Shown here piece by piece: positions 10,435-21,717 of a DNA stretch of 64,000 bases. The position numbers and the translations under genes are program-made. Origin of the DNA: Takakia lepidozioides (lineage: Eukaryota > Streptophyta > Takakiopsida > Takakiales > Takakiaceae); the NCBI GenBank assembly GCA_030704615.1, contig CM060733.1, forward strand, positions 4,216,001 through 4,280,000. The letters are read 5' to 3'. Under the pieces are notes generated by a model. That model made no database searches and was not told where the DNA came from. It was given only the letters and a program-made list of their open reading frames with translations. How positions within the stretch are numbered: position 1 is the first letter of the stretch; every line of letters starts with the position of its first letter.

Positions 10435-10709
10435 TGTGATGGGCTAGTGGCAGCCTAGTGATGGACTAGTGGCTGCACTAGTGGTGGCTAGTGGCAGCTT
10501 AGTGGTGGACTAGTGGATGCACTAGTGGTGGCTAGTGGCAGCCTAGTGGTTGGATTAGTGGCTGCACTAGTGGTGGCTAGTGGCAGTCTAGTGTTGGACT
10601 AGTGGTTGCACTAGTGGTGGACTAGTTATAGACTAGTGTTGGGTGTGCACATGTGTTGTGTGGTTTTGGACATCGATGTAGTTGTGTAGCGATATGTATG
10701 CGCACGACA
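10435..10709 (+). repeat. LTR-like unit 3, truncated
   Basis: A third copy begins TGTGATGGGCTAGTGG and follows units 1 and 2 through the minisatellite and GCGATATGTATGCGCACGAC. Identity stops at about 10709, where the sequence passes into a different repeat family. Its right half is missing. Confidence 0.7.
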
Positions 10710-11940
10710 ACTTAGATGACACTGGACACTTGGGGCCTCTACATGGGAGATGTACTTGGATACATAAATAGAAGATTGCACTTGGGCTTAGATTTCAATT
10801 CTTCACACATGGGCCAACGGCATAGGCTACACAAGAGGTAGCACTTGGGCCTCAACATAGGAGACCCACTTGGATACATAAGAAATGACACTTGGGTTTA
10901 GATTTCAATTCTTCACATATGGGCCTTGACATAGGAGATGCTACTTGAATACATAAGGGATTGCACTTAGACTTAGAGTGACATTGGACACTTGGGCCAA
11001 CGGCAGAGGCTACCCTAGTACATTTTAACAATCAATATATGAAGCGAGACGTTTGTTTGTTTTGTAGTGTTGAGATGTCCCAAACCGCGAGGCCCCAGCC
11101 CTGGTGCTTGGTACCGTTGGAATGCCCTCGATGAGGAGGGGTGCACCGGCTTGGTCTTATGATTTTTGGACATGCGGTGTGGGAGATGTGGCATTTCAAG
11201 TATTTTTGGTCGCTGGAAATTCATTTGCAAAAAATAGCAAAGTGGGCTTTCTTGGGAGCCTCGACGGGAGATATATCAATAATGAATGGATATATTACTA
11301 CTCAATAGCCAAATGGAAAAAAAAAATTGGGCCTTGACATGGGAGACGTACTTCGATACATAGGAAATTGCGCTTAGGCATGTTACATGACAGTGGACAC
11401 TTGGGCCTCTACATGGGAGATGCACTTGGGTTTAGATGGGCATCCACATAGGAGACGCACTTGGATACGTAGGAAATTGCACATAGACTTAAATTTCAAT
11501 TCTTCACACAGGGGCCAACAGCATAGGTTACACTAGAGGTCGCACTTGGGCCTCTACATGGGAGATGCACTTGGGCTTAGATGGGCATCCACATAAGAGA
11601 CGCACTTGGATACGTAGGAAATTGCACATAGACTTAGATTTCAATTCTTCACACATGGGCCAACGGCATAGGTTACACTAGAGGTTGCACTGGGGCCTCG
11701 ACAGAGACGCATTGGGATACATAGGAAATTGTACTTGGTCACCTAGATTTCAACACTTCATACACGGGCCAAAGGCACATGCTACCCTAGAGGTCACACT
11801 TGGGCCGGAACATAGGAGAGACACTAGGATACATAGAAGATCTTACACTTGGACACTTGGGCCAACGGCACAGGCTACCCTTTTATCCATTATAAAACGT
11901 TACTAACATTTTTCATAATTGTTTAAAAAAAAAAAACACA
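10710..11940 (+). repeat. Diverged tandem repeat of CACTTGGGCC...GATACATAGG units
   Basis: Irregular repeats of CACTTGGGCCTCTACATGGG, AGATGCACTTGGATACATAGG, ATTTCAATTCTTCACACATG and GGGCCAACGGCATAGGCTAC recur across 10720-11010 and 11330-11885. The block from 11020 to 11330 is unrelated: it has an open frame (11104-11337) with no recognised domain and looks like an insertion. The stretch ends in an A-rich tract just left of the MULE. No gene is supported. Confidence 0.7.
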
Positions 11941-11951
11941 AAAAGGAAACG

Positions 11952-12206
11952 GAAGATAATAGGAATAATGTAAGACCTTAATGCAAGCGCGTCAGGACGG
12001 TCCAGCCCGACACCCGTACCGCCCGCCGTTTTCGCCTCCGGCAGAACATCGAAAGGCAGCCGGCTGGGCTCGTCAATCCCTCCCCACCCCCGCCTCATCC
12101 CATCGGCGTCGTCGCCCCAGGGGCGTCGTCGCCCCCTGCGCGTCCTCTTTCTGCGACAGTCCGCCGCTTCCAGCAGTCCGCCAGTTCCCTGTAACCCCCG
12201 CCCCGG
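11952..12206 (+). repeat. MULE left terminal inverted repeat
   Basis: It starts GGAAGATAATAGGAATAATG and is GC-rich inside (CCGCCGTTTTCGCC, CATCGGCGTCGTCGCCCCAG). The reverse complement of 22218-22469 matches along its length, with scattered substitutions and 1-2-base indels. Its inner edge, GTTCCCTGTAACCCCCGCC, grades directly into the TGTAACCC satellite. Confidence 0.92.
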
Positions 12207-14690
12207 TTTCAACCATCACCCCCATGTAACCCTCTGTAACTCCGCCGAGTGTAACCCACATTACCATGGGAACCCTTTGTACCCATATAACTTTGTACCC
12301 ATATAACCCCATGACCCTCTGTAACCCATGTAACCCTCTATAACACCGCAGAGTGTCACCCCCACCCCTATGTAACCCTCACTACATGTAACCCTCTGTA
12401 ACACTTTGCAACCCATGTAACCCTATGTAACCCTCTGTAACCCCGCAGAGTGTCGCCCTTACCCCTTATGTAACCCCTCACTCCATGTAACCCTCTGTAA
12501 CCCAGTAACCCTCTGTGACCCTTTGTAACCCTCACCACCATGTAACCCTCTGTAACAACCGCAGAGTGTCACCCTCACCGGTATGTAACCCTCATTCCAT
12601 GTAACCCTCTCTGACCCTCTGTAACCCTCACTCCATGTAACCCTCTGTGACCTCTATATCCCTCACCAGGTGTAACCCTTACCTCCATGTAACCCTCTGT
12701 AACACCGCAGAGTGTCACCCTCGCCACCATGTAACCCTCACAAACCCTCTGTGGCTCTGTAACCTATGTAACCCTCTGTAACACCGTAGAGTGTCGTCCT
12801 CACCCCTTATGTAACCCCTCTGTAACCCATGTAACCCTCTGTGACCCTTTGTAACCCTCACCACCATGTAACCCTCTGTAACACCGCAGAGTGTCACCCT
12901 CACCCGTATGTAACCCTCATTCCATGTAACCCTCTCTGACCCTCTGTAACCCTCACTCCATGTAACCCCTGTGACCTCTATATCCCTCACCAGGTGTAAC
13001 CTTACCTCCATGTAACCCTCTGTAACACCGCAGAGTGTCACCCTCGCCACCATGTAACCCTCACTCCATGTAACCCTCACAAACCCTCTGTGGCTCTGTA
13101 ACCTATGTAACCCTCTGTAACACCGTAGAGTGTCGTCCTCACCCCTTATGTAACCCTCTGTAACCCATGTAACCCTCTGTGACCCTTTGTAACCCTCACC
13201 ACCATGTAACCCTCTAACACCGCAGAGTGTCACCCTCACCCGTATGTAACCCTCACTCCATGTAACCCTCTCTGACCCTCTATAACCCTCACCACCATGT
13301 AACCTCTGTAACCCATGTGACCCTCTATATCCCTCACCAGGTGTAAACCTTACCACCATGTAACCCTCTGTAACACCGCAGAGTGTCACCCTCGTCACCA
13401 TGTAACCCTCCGTAACCCTCACAAACCCTCTGTGACACCGCAGAGTGTCACCCTCATCCCCATGTAACCCTCACTCCATGTAACCCTCTGTGACCCTCCG
13501 TGGCTCTGTAACCCATGTAATCCTCTGTAAACACCGTAGAGCGTCACCCTCACCCTTTATGTACCCTCACTCCATGTAACTCTCTGTAACACATGTAACC
13601 CTCTGTGACCCTTTGTAACCCTCACCACCATGTAACCCTCTGTAACACCGCAGAGTGTCACCCTCACCCCTATGTAATCCTCACTCCATGTAACCCTCTC
13701 TGACCCTCTGTAACTCTCTGTAACCCATGTAACCCTCTGTGACCCTCTATATCCCTCACTAGGTGTAACCCTTACCACCATGTAACCCTCTGTAACACCG
13801 CAGAGTGTCACCCCCATCCCTATGCATCCCTCACTCCTTGTAACCCATGTAATCCTCTGTGACCCTGCGTAACCCGTGTAACCCTCTGTGACCCTGTGTA
13901 ACCCATGTAACCCCATGTAACCCTCACTCCATGTAACCCTCTCTGACCCTCTATAACCCATGTAACCCTCTGTGACCCTCTAAACCTCACCAGGTGTAAC
14001 CTTCAACACCATGTAACCCTCAGTAACCCTCTGTAACCCGTAGAGTGTCACCCTCACCCCTGTGTAACCTCACTCCATGTAACCCTTGTGACCCTCTGTG
14101 ACTCTCTGTACCCCTCACCAATGTAACCCTCACCACCATGTAACCCTGTAACCCTTTATCCCTCTGTAACCCTGAGTTGTGTAACCCTCACCCTAACCCT
14201 CACCTCATGTGTAACCCTCACCTCCACTCAAACTAACCCTCCACACCCTCGACTCTATGTAACACCCTCTGTACACCCCATGTAACCCTCCATGTAACCC
14301 CTATGTCCCCTCTGTACCCATGTACCCCATGACCTCTGTAACCCTTTGTAACCCATGTAACCCTCTGTTACTCCGCGAGGTGTAACCCTCACTCCATGTT
14401 ATCCTGCATCGTGTAACCCCAATGTAAGCTTGTATCATGTTATCCCATATACCCCTCTCCGTGTAACTCCAGTTCCTCGTAACCCCATCATCCCTGTAAC
14501 CCTCTGCACGTCAGCGCTTTAGCTCCGCCTCGTGTAACCCTCATTGTGCAACTCTCACATTGTAACCCCACCATGTAACCCCGATACTGTATCAATCCCC
14601 CCCGTGTAACCCCCGATTGTGTCACTCATAGCTCGTGTCACCCCGGATCCTTTATCCCCAACGCATGTCACCCCTGTTCGTGTAGCCCCT
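12207..14690 (+). repeat. TGTAACCC-type satellite array inside the MULE
   Basis: About 2.5 kb of CATGTAACCCTCTGTAACCC-like words. A spacer, ACACCGCAGAGTGTCACCC, recurs at irregular intervals of roughly 60-150 bases (for example 12340, 12558, 12703, 12884, 13026, 13373, 13797), giving a higher-order pattern. The array decays into scattered GTGTAACCC words after about 14,300. Long minus-strand frames across it (VTEGYM-like repeats) are artefacts of the repeat. It resembles but is not the plant telomere repeat CCCTAAA. Confidence 0.9.
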
Positions 14691-14828
14691 TAGTGCCCGG
14701 CAAAAATTGGTGGGCTCCAAGAGGTGTCAGATATTTTGAATTCAAACCTGGGTTACACGATTCGGTGACATCAAAACCCACGTGTAACTCCATCATCGCT
14801 CGTCATTTTCACCAGGTGCGTAGACGAC

Positions 14829-17800
14829 GTGCAGTCCCGAGGGCTCCGCTGCGTTGCCCGCGTGTATTATGCGATTTGTACTGTACTGGTGGTATTGTTG
14901 CTGCTAATGGCATGTGCTGCCGCGAAGGTGCTAGACGAGGAACGCAAAGCAGCATTGGAATCAAATGGTTTGAAAGATGAGGCGGGAGAACTCTGTCATT
15001 TGCAGCATTTGGTATCTCATTTGAAATGCATCCTACAGCTGCCCATAGACGGGCTTTTCAATCACACAAACCTCCGTTGGATACGCCAGGTTTCCCAGGG
15101 AAAAGGGAAACGGATATCCATCGAAGTAGCTGTCGTTCCATGGTCTCGCATTCCTGACTTTCTGGAGGGAGAAAGGAGTAGAGTGGATGGGAAGACCCAA
15201 TTTTATGTTCAAGATCGAAGGTACCGTGAGTTGCCAGATTTGACAACACCGCGTGCAAACAGTTATCGTCAGTGGCATAAGTAAGTCACTTATGAGGGTT
15301 GTATAACATTCCCAGCCCCACTTCTTTCTTTCTGCTAGTCTAGCAAAGTCGTATATGGCGATAACCCTCCTCGCTTTATATGCTTTTTTTGCAGGTACCA
15401 CTGCTGCTACGGCCCGATAGATAGGCGCACGGACCCGCCGATTGTGAAGAAAAAGAAAAAAAACCGATAGCAGCCTCCGATAATCAAACAGCAGTCAAGC
15501 GAATCAGACGTAAGGCAGCGGATTTCGGAGAGTCATACAAACGTGGGTGTACGTGTAGCTTCAAAGTTGGCCAGTGTTTTCTAGATTCAGAGTTGGCAAT
15601 CATCACATACTTCCAGAAACAGCATGTGGATGCAAAAGGAAAGCCATGTCATGGTTCAGCTGACCCTCTTCCCATTTCTCGCGATTCGTGCATGCCCCTC
15701 GTCTCAGCCAAGATATGAAACAGTGGATCGTCGATAGTCTTCGCAGTGGCCTATCTCCAGCTATGATTATGACACAACACACTCAACAACTCCAGGAAGC
15801 TTGTGCGTCTCAGCCAGGCATGGAGTGGAGTCGCGATTGTTTCTTGTTCGAGTACGACGTGAGAAACATTGCCGACAAGCTTGCGATTGAGAGTTACAAA
15901 AAACATCCAGATGATGCACAAAGTGTACGTATGTGGGTCAATAGCAATCCTGAATCCTGAAAGCGTCTTCTTCTACCATGAAGAGACAGCGCCAGTGGCG
16001 GGTGATTTGAAGTTCGTAATTGGAATACAAACGGAGTGGCAAAAACAGAAAATGATCGACTTGGGACACAACCGTGTGGTATCCTGCAATGCAACATTTG
16101 GGACCAACGAAAATAAGGTATTCGTGTCACGCTTTACCTTTCATTGCATTCTGAAATGTGAGTGCCATGCAACTGTTGCCAATATTTTAACGCTCACCTT
16201 ATTCATTTTTGTACCATTGCGACATTGCAGTTCCCAATGTATACCATGATGGTGTTCGACGAATGGCTCAACGGCATACCTGTTGCTTATATTATATCAG
16301 CGAGAAACAAAACGACTGACTTGAGCCCCTGGATGAAACGTCTTCGCGACCGACTTCTTCAGAGCAAACCAGATTGGAGGCCAAATGCTTTTGTTGTCGA
16401 CGATGCAGACGCAGAAATCAATGCTATCAGGTACACGGCTAGAAGTTACAATGTTCTGAGTCACACTACAAGTTGCATGCACGAGGGGTTTCATGGATCG
16501 GGCTACACTGCTGCTAGTTACACTGAGAATCACAGTAAGAGTTAAACTGCCAGTTACACGAGGGGGTGCATTGCTGCCTGTAACACTTGGAGTTACACTG
16601 TCAGTTGCTCGAGGGGTTACATGGATTGGGTTGCAGTGCTGTCTATTACACTGAGGGTTACACTATCAGTTAGACAGATGGTTATACTGCCTTGAGTTGG
16701 ACGGAGGGTTACACTGCTGTGAGTTAGACCGAGGGTTATACTACTGTGAGTTAGACCGAGGGTTACACTGCTATGAGGTAGACAGAGGGTTACACTGCGA
16801 GTTACACAGGGAGTTACACGGCGTGTCATCCGCAGTCCTACATGGATTAGGTTGCACTGCTATAGCATGTGAGTTACACTGGGAGCATCGCAGAGGGTTG
16901 TATGGGTTGGGTCGCTCTGAGAGTTACACGGTGTAACATGGATTGCGTTACAGCGCTGCGAGGGGTTATATGTGTTGGGTTACACTGCTGTGAGTTTCAC
17001 TGATAGTTACATGACCAGATGCACGAGGGGTTACATGAGTCACACTACTAAGAGTGACACTTTGAAGAGTTACACTTCTACGAGTTACACTGCGAAGAGT
17101 TCCTCTGATAAGAGTTACACTGACAAGAGTTACACTGATGGATTGGGTGGCATTTGATGTGTGTGCGTGCAGGGAATCGTTTGGGGACGTAGCAATATTT
17201 CTATGCCTTTGGCATGTTCGCCGCGCTTGGCTGAAACATTCGTGGCGTAAGATGCCCGATCCATACACTCGCAATGCTGTTTTGAAACAGCTTGGCGACG
17301 TAATGTACGGCATTAACGCCTGTGTGGGAGTCACCCCAGAAGAGTGGGCACTGGAGCGACTGGAAGATTTGAATTATTCCTATCCGCTTGCGCGTGACTT
17401 CCTACGTTACATCAGAATGGAATGGGTCCCAAAACTGAGCATGTGGATCACGGGGGCTCGTTCAGGATACTAATGCCGCAATTGAATCTTGGCACGGAAA
17501 TTTGAAGGCTCGTTTACGCTCGGGAAAGCAAAGGCTTGATGGCAGGAGAATCGATTGGCTGATCAGCGAACTCGTGGGTCCTGTTCTAACCCACTATTGG
17601 TATAGAGATAACTTGAAATCGAAAGGGTTCAAAAGGAATGTACGACAGGAGGAATTTATCAGTAATGATGTTTGGACTGCAAGGGAGATCCCTGATGTCA
17701 ATGTTCATTTGCCCACTGTTCCTGGTCATCCGGCGATTGTGGATAGTGTTCAAATGGCCGGTCGAAGCTACACAATCTATGCACCTGCGACCACCTGGGC

Positions 17801-18300
17801 TTGTTGCGATTGTCCATGGGCTTTGAAGGGTAACTTGTGCAAACATCAAATCCCGTTCTTCAATTGATGAAGCCAAATCTGAAGGAAGGGCTTATTGTGA
17901 AGCTCTGTGGCACAAAGCTCGGGACCATTCATGGAGGTCTTCACATGTTGATGAAATCGGAACTTCCAGATATTGATGCAGAGGAGGAAGTTGTGAATCT
18001 AGCAGAGCCTACGGAGTGCTCAGCATCACCCGGCGTGGTTGGCAGGAGCCATCGGATGTTTCATCAATTGAATCTGAGATGAAGTCCCTGTCGCTTCTTG
18101 GCAATGAGAGTGAAACAATGCGCAAACATTTGCTTGCCGAGCTTCGTTGTGTTCGTGGGAGGCTGTCCACTTTACAAGTTAGAATCGACAAAGGTCTGTT
18201 GCACCCTCTTCAAGCAGTTCCATTCATAAAAAATGATGATGGAAACAACATGTCCCTTGCCAGGAAAGTATATTTTGTAGACCGGTTCCGTAGTAAGTGA
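14829..18300 (+). pseudogene. MULE transposase with WRKY/GCM1-like and SWIM zinc fingers, inactivated
   Basis: Exons include 14829-15280, 15395 to about 15925, about 15945-16117 (donor AAG|GTATTC), 16232-16436 and about 17174-17870 onward. N-terminally, GCTCSFKVGQC...QKQHVDAKGKPCHG has the C-x-C...H...CH spacing of a WRKY/GCM1-type finger. The DDE core gives SCNATFGTNENK, FPMYTMMVFDEW, FVVDDADAEINAIR, LCLWHVRRAW and NAAIESWHGNLK, all MULE signatures. WACCDCPWALKGNLCKHQ is a SWIM finger (CxC...CxH). Damage: the first catalytic Asp (DATFGTN in relatives) is Asn (AAT, about 16089). Frameshifts occur in the poly-A run near 15460, near 15685 (RDS/HAPRL) and near 17460 (before DTNAAIE). Function would be excision and insertion of the element; this copy is inactive. 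The last ~400 bases are a poorly conserved C-terminus. Confidence 0.82.
16437..17160 (+). repeat. GGTTACAC satellite filling a transposase intron (inverted orientation)
   Basis: Between the exon ending GCTATCAG and the exon starting GGAATCGTTTGGG lies ~0.7 kb of GAGGGTTACACTGCTGTGAG-like words. These are the reverse complement of the TGTAACCC satellite at either end of the element. The flanking transposase frame resumes in phase (AINAIR then ESFGD), so the array occupies an intron. Confidence 0.75.
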
Positions 18301-19640
18301 CCATTGAGTCCATTGGCAATGACACTTACTTTGTGATCACCAAGTTTAATATGAAGTACATGTCTGTTCATGGGTTGTTATTCACTTTGCCATTCCATCC
18401 ACATTCAACCTATGTAACCCACTCAATGGGACACCCATGGGCCGGGGTGACACACCGCAGGGTTACACTGTCTGGGGTTTCATAACATAACATAGCTCTA
18501 CTTAGTGTAACTTGCATCTGTGGTACTCCACACAGTGTAACACAGATGAGTGTGAACCTCTTCAGTGTAACTCATTGTGGTGTAACTCCAAGTGTAACTG
18601 CAATGTAACTATCAACAGTGTAACCTAGTATGTAACCCCATAGAATATTGCTGTCAGTGGTGTAACTCTGAGAACAATGTGACTACAATGTGACTACAGG
18701 GTCTGGGTTAGTCTGCCGGGGTTACATGACCCTTCAATACAGAGTGGGAAGATGTTGAAGTCGAGCACCTTTAGTCACCAACACTAGCCCCTGTATGTGT
18801 AACCCTCTATGTGTAACCCAATTTGTGTGTAACCCATGGACGTGTAATCCATGAGATAGATAATCATTCCGTTCAACCTATGTTATGGACCAGTGTAGCC
18901 CTCCGGAGTGTAACTTGTTGTGTAACCCCAAGAAGTATGTATCCCGACCATATGTAACCCCCATTGATGTCACCCCATCGCATGTAACCCATTGTACAAT
19001 TTGGGGTGCACGCTATAAACCCCGATGCTACATCACCCCATCTTATGTATCCCCACGACACGTAGCCCTTGTATAGGCAACCCTGCCCACTTTCATTGTG
19101 CACAGTGTAACTTAGAACTGTGTAACCCTCTTGAGTGAGTGTAACCCAGAGTGTTGTAACTCCAAGAAGTATGTAGCCCGACCAGATGTTACCCCCACAC
19201 TATTGTGACCCCATCGTATGTAACCCATTGTACATAGCCCTCATGTATGTAACCCCATGTAGTATAAATCTGAGAACTTCAGTGCACAAACACTTCAGTG
19301 CGAAAAAAATAAAAAATAAAACAAATGTGCATAGTCGAGGTGGGGTTACATGCCACGAAAGTATACTGTTTCAGCAACGTGACCCTGACATAGCCAGGTA
19401 TGTAACCCATAAGTGTAACCCCACGTTGTGAGACCCGGCATGGTGTAACCCATCACTTATGTGTGAACCCACAGAGTGTAAGCCCATTGCCCCAGGGCCC
19501 AAAGGTGTACCCAAGTACTTGTCTATGATTCCACTTCATGTAACCTTATAAGGTGTAACCCCATGTAAGCCCATTGCATGAAACCCAAACTATGAAGTGT
19601 TACGAACAAACCACATAGAAGCAAAAATGCATCAAGAGAC
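18301..19640 (+). repeat. Degenerate TGTAACCC satellite between transposase and Ulp1 genes
   Basis: Irregular GTGTAACCC, TGTAACCCCA and TGTAACTC words dominate about 18,400-19,620, separating the 3' ends of the converging transposase and protease genes. Small open frames here (for example 18873-19103) carry no domain and are repeat artefacts. Confidence 0.8.
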
Positions 19641-19645
19641 GCTAT

Positions 19646-21717
19646 TTATTTCTTTGGCCATCTGACCAAGTCTTTGTCCATCTCGTCACACAGCCAACTA
19701 ATCATATGAGTACGGGAAGCTATCATGGTTGACTCGTTGAACCAACTTGCAGTAAACGCCCGCCTATGACGGGTTCGATCTTCTGTGGTTTTCACATTGA
19801 ACTTCCACTCCAAGTAAAATTGCACAAAACAAAGTGCATAATAGCCGCACTCCCAACAGCTCCGTTGTTGGGGGACACTGGCCTCAAACCATTCCATCCT
19901 CTCCATGACGTAACTGAAGTCATCAGATCCAGGCATGAAATCAAAGAACGCTATGGCAAAATTTCGCAAAATTCCTTCAATGAGTTTGGGTCGGAGTCCA
20001 AATGTACTATCCGACCTCGGCGCTCTAAAACAGCTACACTCCAGTGATCACTGCAACACAAACAAAGCCGTTACGTCAGAATAGAAAAAAACATCTCCAA
20101 TGAAACCCATTGTGGTGTAACCCAGTAGTGTAACCCTTTGTACTGTAACTCTAAACGGTGTTACACAACTAGTCAGCAGTCACTAGTGCAACTCAGTCTA
20201 GAATAGAGGAGTGTAACCCAACATGCTCAGTCAATGCTGAAATTACTTACTCGAAGACAATAGGGATGACAACCACGTCCACAAGATCTCGATTCTTTGT
20301 GAACACCATCCCTCGGGCATCCTGAGTGTACCATTCTTGCACCAACCCGAATAGCGTCTGCAGATCGTTACCATTGGTACGCATGACATGCCATTGAAAA
20401 GGAGCACAGATGACAAACTCAGGTGCGATAGCCTTAAACAATTTGGCCTCCAGAAGTTTGTTGTAACCCGAGAGCAATGCATCTGTGACAGTTGCTCTTA
20501 TTTTATACATCGGCTCAAAATCTGTCTCTTCCAAGTAAAACTGTAACGGACTAGAAGCCAGGAAGGCATCGCCATAATAAAACTTCACTTCAGGCGCCCC
20601 AGGAGGGTCCGACACCATTCTGAACTTTGTCAAGTACCGTTGTTTTAGTCTGCACAACAAACCGCACATTACGAACATTACGATGCATCATACAAGAGTT
20701 ATAATCAATATTCAAAATCAGAGAGGATCAAAGTACAATGAGGTACCTCGAACGCTCCCGCAAGTGCTTGGCCAGGACCTCTTGCTGCTGGACAACGTCA
20801 ACCTCCGAGACCCCTGCACTTTTGCCTTTCGGTTTGGTTCGCTGTTTTTTGGGTGCGACAAGAACAGATACTTCTTTGTCAGCGCTAGGGGGTTCAGCCA
20901 ACCGCTTTCTTTGAGCAGGCGGCCGTTTTGACCTCCTGGGATTCTCTGCAACCCTGACAATGCCGCCGATAGGGGGAATTTCTGAGCCAGAGGTGCCTTG
21001 TTCTGAGTTTGCTGCAAGTGCTGAAGACTGCACTCCCTCGTCTGAGACGTGCTGGGAAGGTGATTGACCAAGGGCAGAAGTGTCACAGCTCACCTCCTCG
21101 GTGCTACCCCTGTCAGTGTAACCCTTCTGTTCAAACCCCTTGTCACGCTTCTTAGTGTCACCCTTCTCTTCGGCTACCTCCTCAGTGTCACGATTCTCAG
21201 TGTCACCCTTCTCAATGTTACCCTTCTCTTCGGCTACCTCCTTAGTGTCACTCTTCTTAGTGTCACCCTTCTCTTCAGCTACCTCCTCAGAGTCACGCAT
21301 CTCAGTGTCGCCCTTCTCTCCGGCTACCTTCTCAGTGTCACCCTTCTCTTTGGCCGCATTATCAGTGTCACTCTTCGCAGTGTCACCCTTCTCATCGGTT
21401 CCTTCCCAGTGTCACTCTGCTGAGTAACAATCTTATGTGTGTCACCCTTGGCAGTATCACTCTTCTCAGTGTCTAGATGCTCCGCAACATCCTTCTCTTC
21501 GTGACTCTGCACAGTGAAACGCTTCTCAGTGTGACCCTGCTTTGTGTCACCCTTCCAACTGACAACCTCCTCGGTGACACCCTTCCCCGTGTCACCCATG
21601 TCGATGTCACTCTTCTTTGCATCAACCTCCTCAATGCCATCCTTGTTTGTGTCGCCCTTCTCCGCACCCTCCAAGACCATGTTGACTAGCAGAAGACCGT
21701 CATCCGTCGCGACTAGT
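19646..21717 (-). pseudogene. Ulp1/SENP-type (C48) SUMO-protease gene carried by the MULE
   Basis: Minus-strand exons: from the gap down to 20747, 20649-20251 and 20050-19646, with consistent phases. The catalytic set is complete: His in FDDHWSVAV (formed across the exon 2/3 splice), Asp in IVHLDSD, Gln in VPQQRSCWECGYY and Cys in that same motif. This fits the C48 fold that cleaves SUMO from proteins. A long N-terminal region of KGDTEK/EEVAEEKGDT repeats (21716-21100) precedes a basic stretch (RRSKRPPAQRKR, KKQRTKPKGK), probably nuclear targeting. Breaks: one base appears missing in a CCC run near 19988-19991, so LDSDP and KLIEGILRNFAIAF are in different frames; a second slip lies near 21403. 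The start lies in the assembly gap. Either the gene is recently dead or these are consensus errors. Confidence 0.82.

Larger units (their letters stand above)
4746..10709 (+). mobile_element. 5'-truncated Gypsy-type LTR retrotransposon carrying a DNA methyltransferase and a PHD finger
   Basis: The order on the plus strand is: retropepsin (4980-5440), linker, C5 DNA methyltransferase (5810-6780), RNase H tail (7136-7270), integrase zinc finger and DDE core (7560-8360), GPY/F-like module (8380-8620), PHD finger (8718-8870), polypurine tract (9121-9133) and LTR-like units. The 5' LTR and gag are absent, and reverse transcriptase plus most of RNase H are deleted between about 7089 and 7135. Protease, methyltransferase, integrase and PHD lie in the same frame (codons starting at multiples of 3), consistent with one polyprotein of about 1,370 codons. 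The element is dead: stops interrupt it at 5241, 5439, 5793, 5949, 7086, 7521, 7722, 7983, 8358, 8619 and 8634. DNMT-bearing retrotransposons have been reported from dinoflagellates and a charophyte, so the class is known; this architecture may not be. Confidence 0.85.

Noticed and set aside
12715-13961. Long minus-strand frames with VTEGYM repeats
   Set aside because: They follow the satellite period, change frame with every indel and have no domain.
12207-14690. Interstitial telomere array
   Set aside because: The unit is TGTAACCC with GCAGAGTGTCACCC spacers, not the plant CCCTAAA repeat; it is irregular and confined to a transposon.
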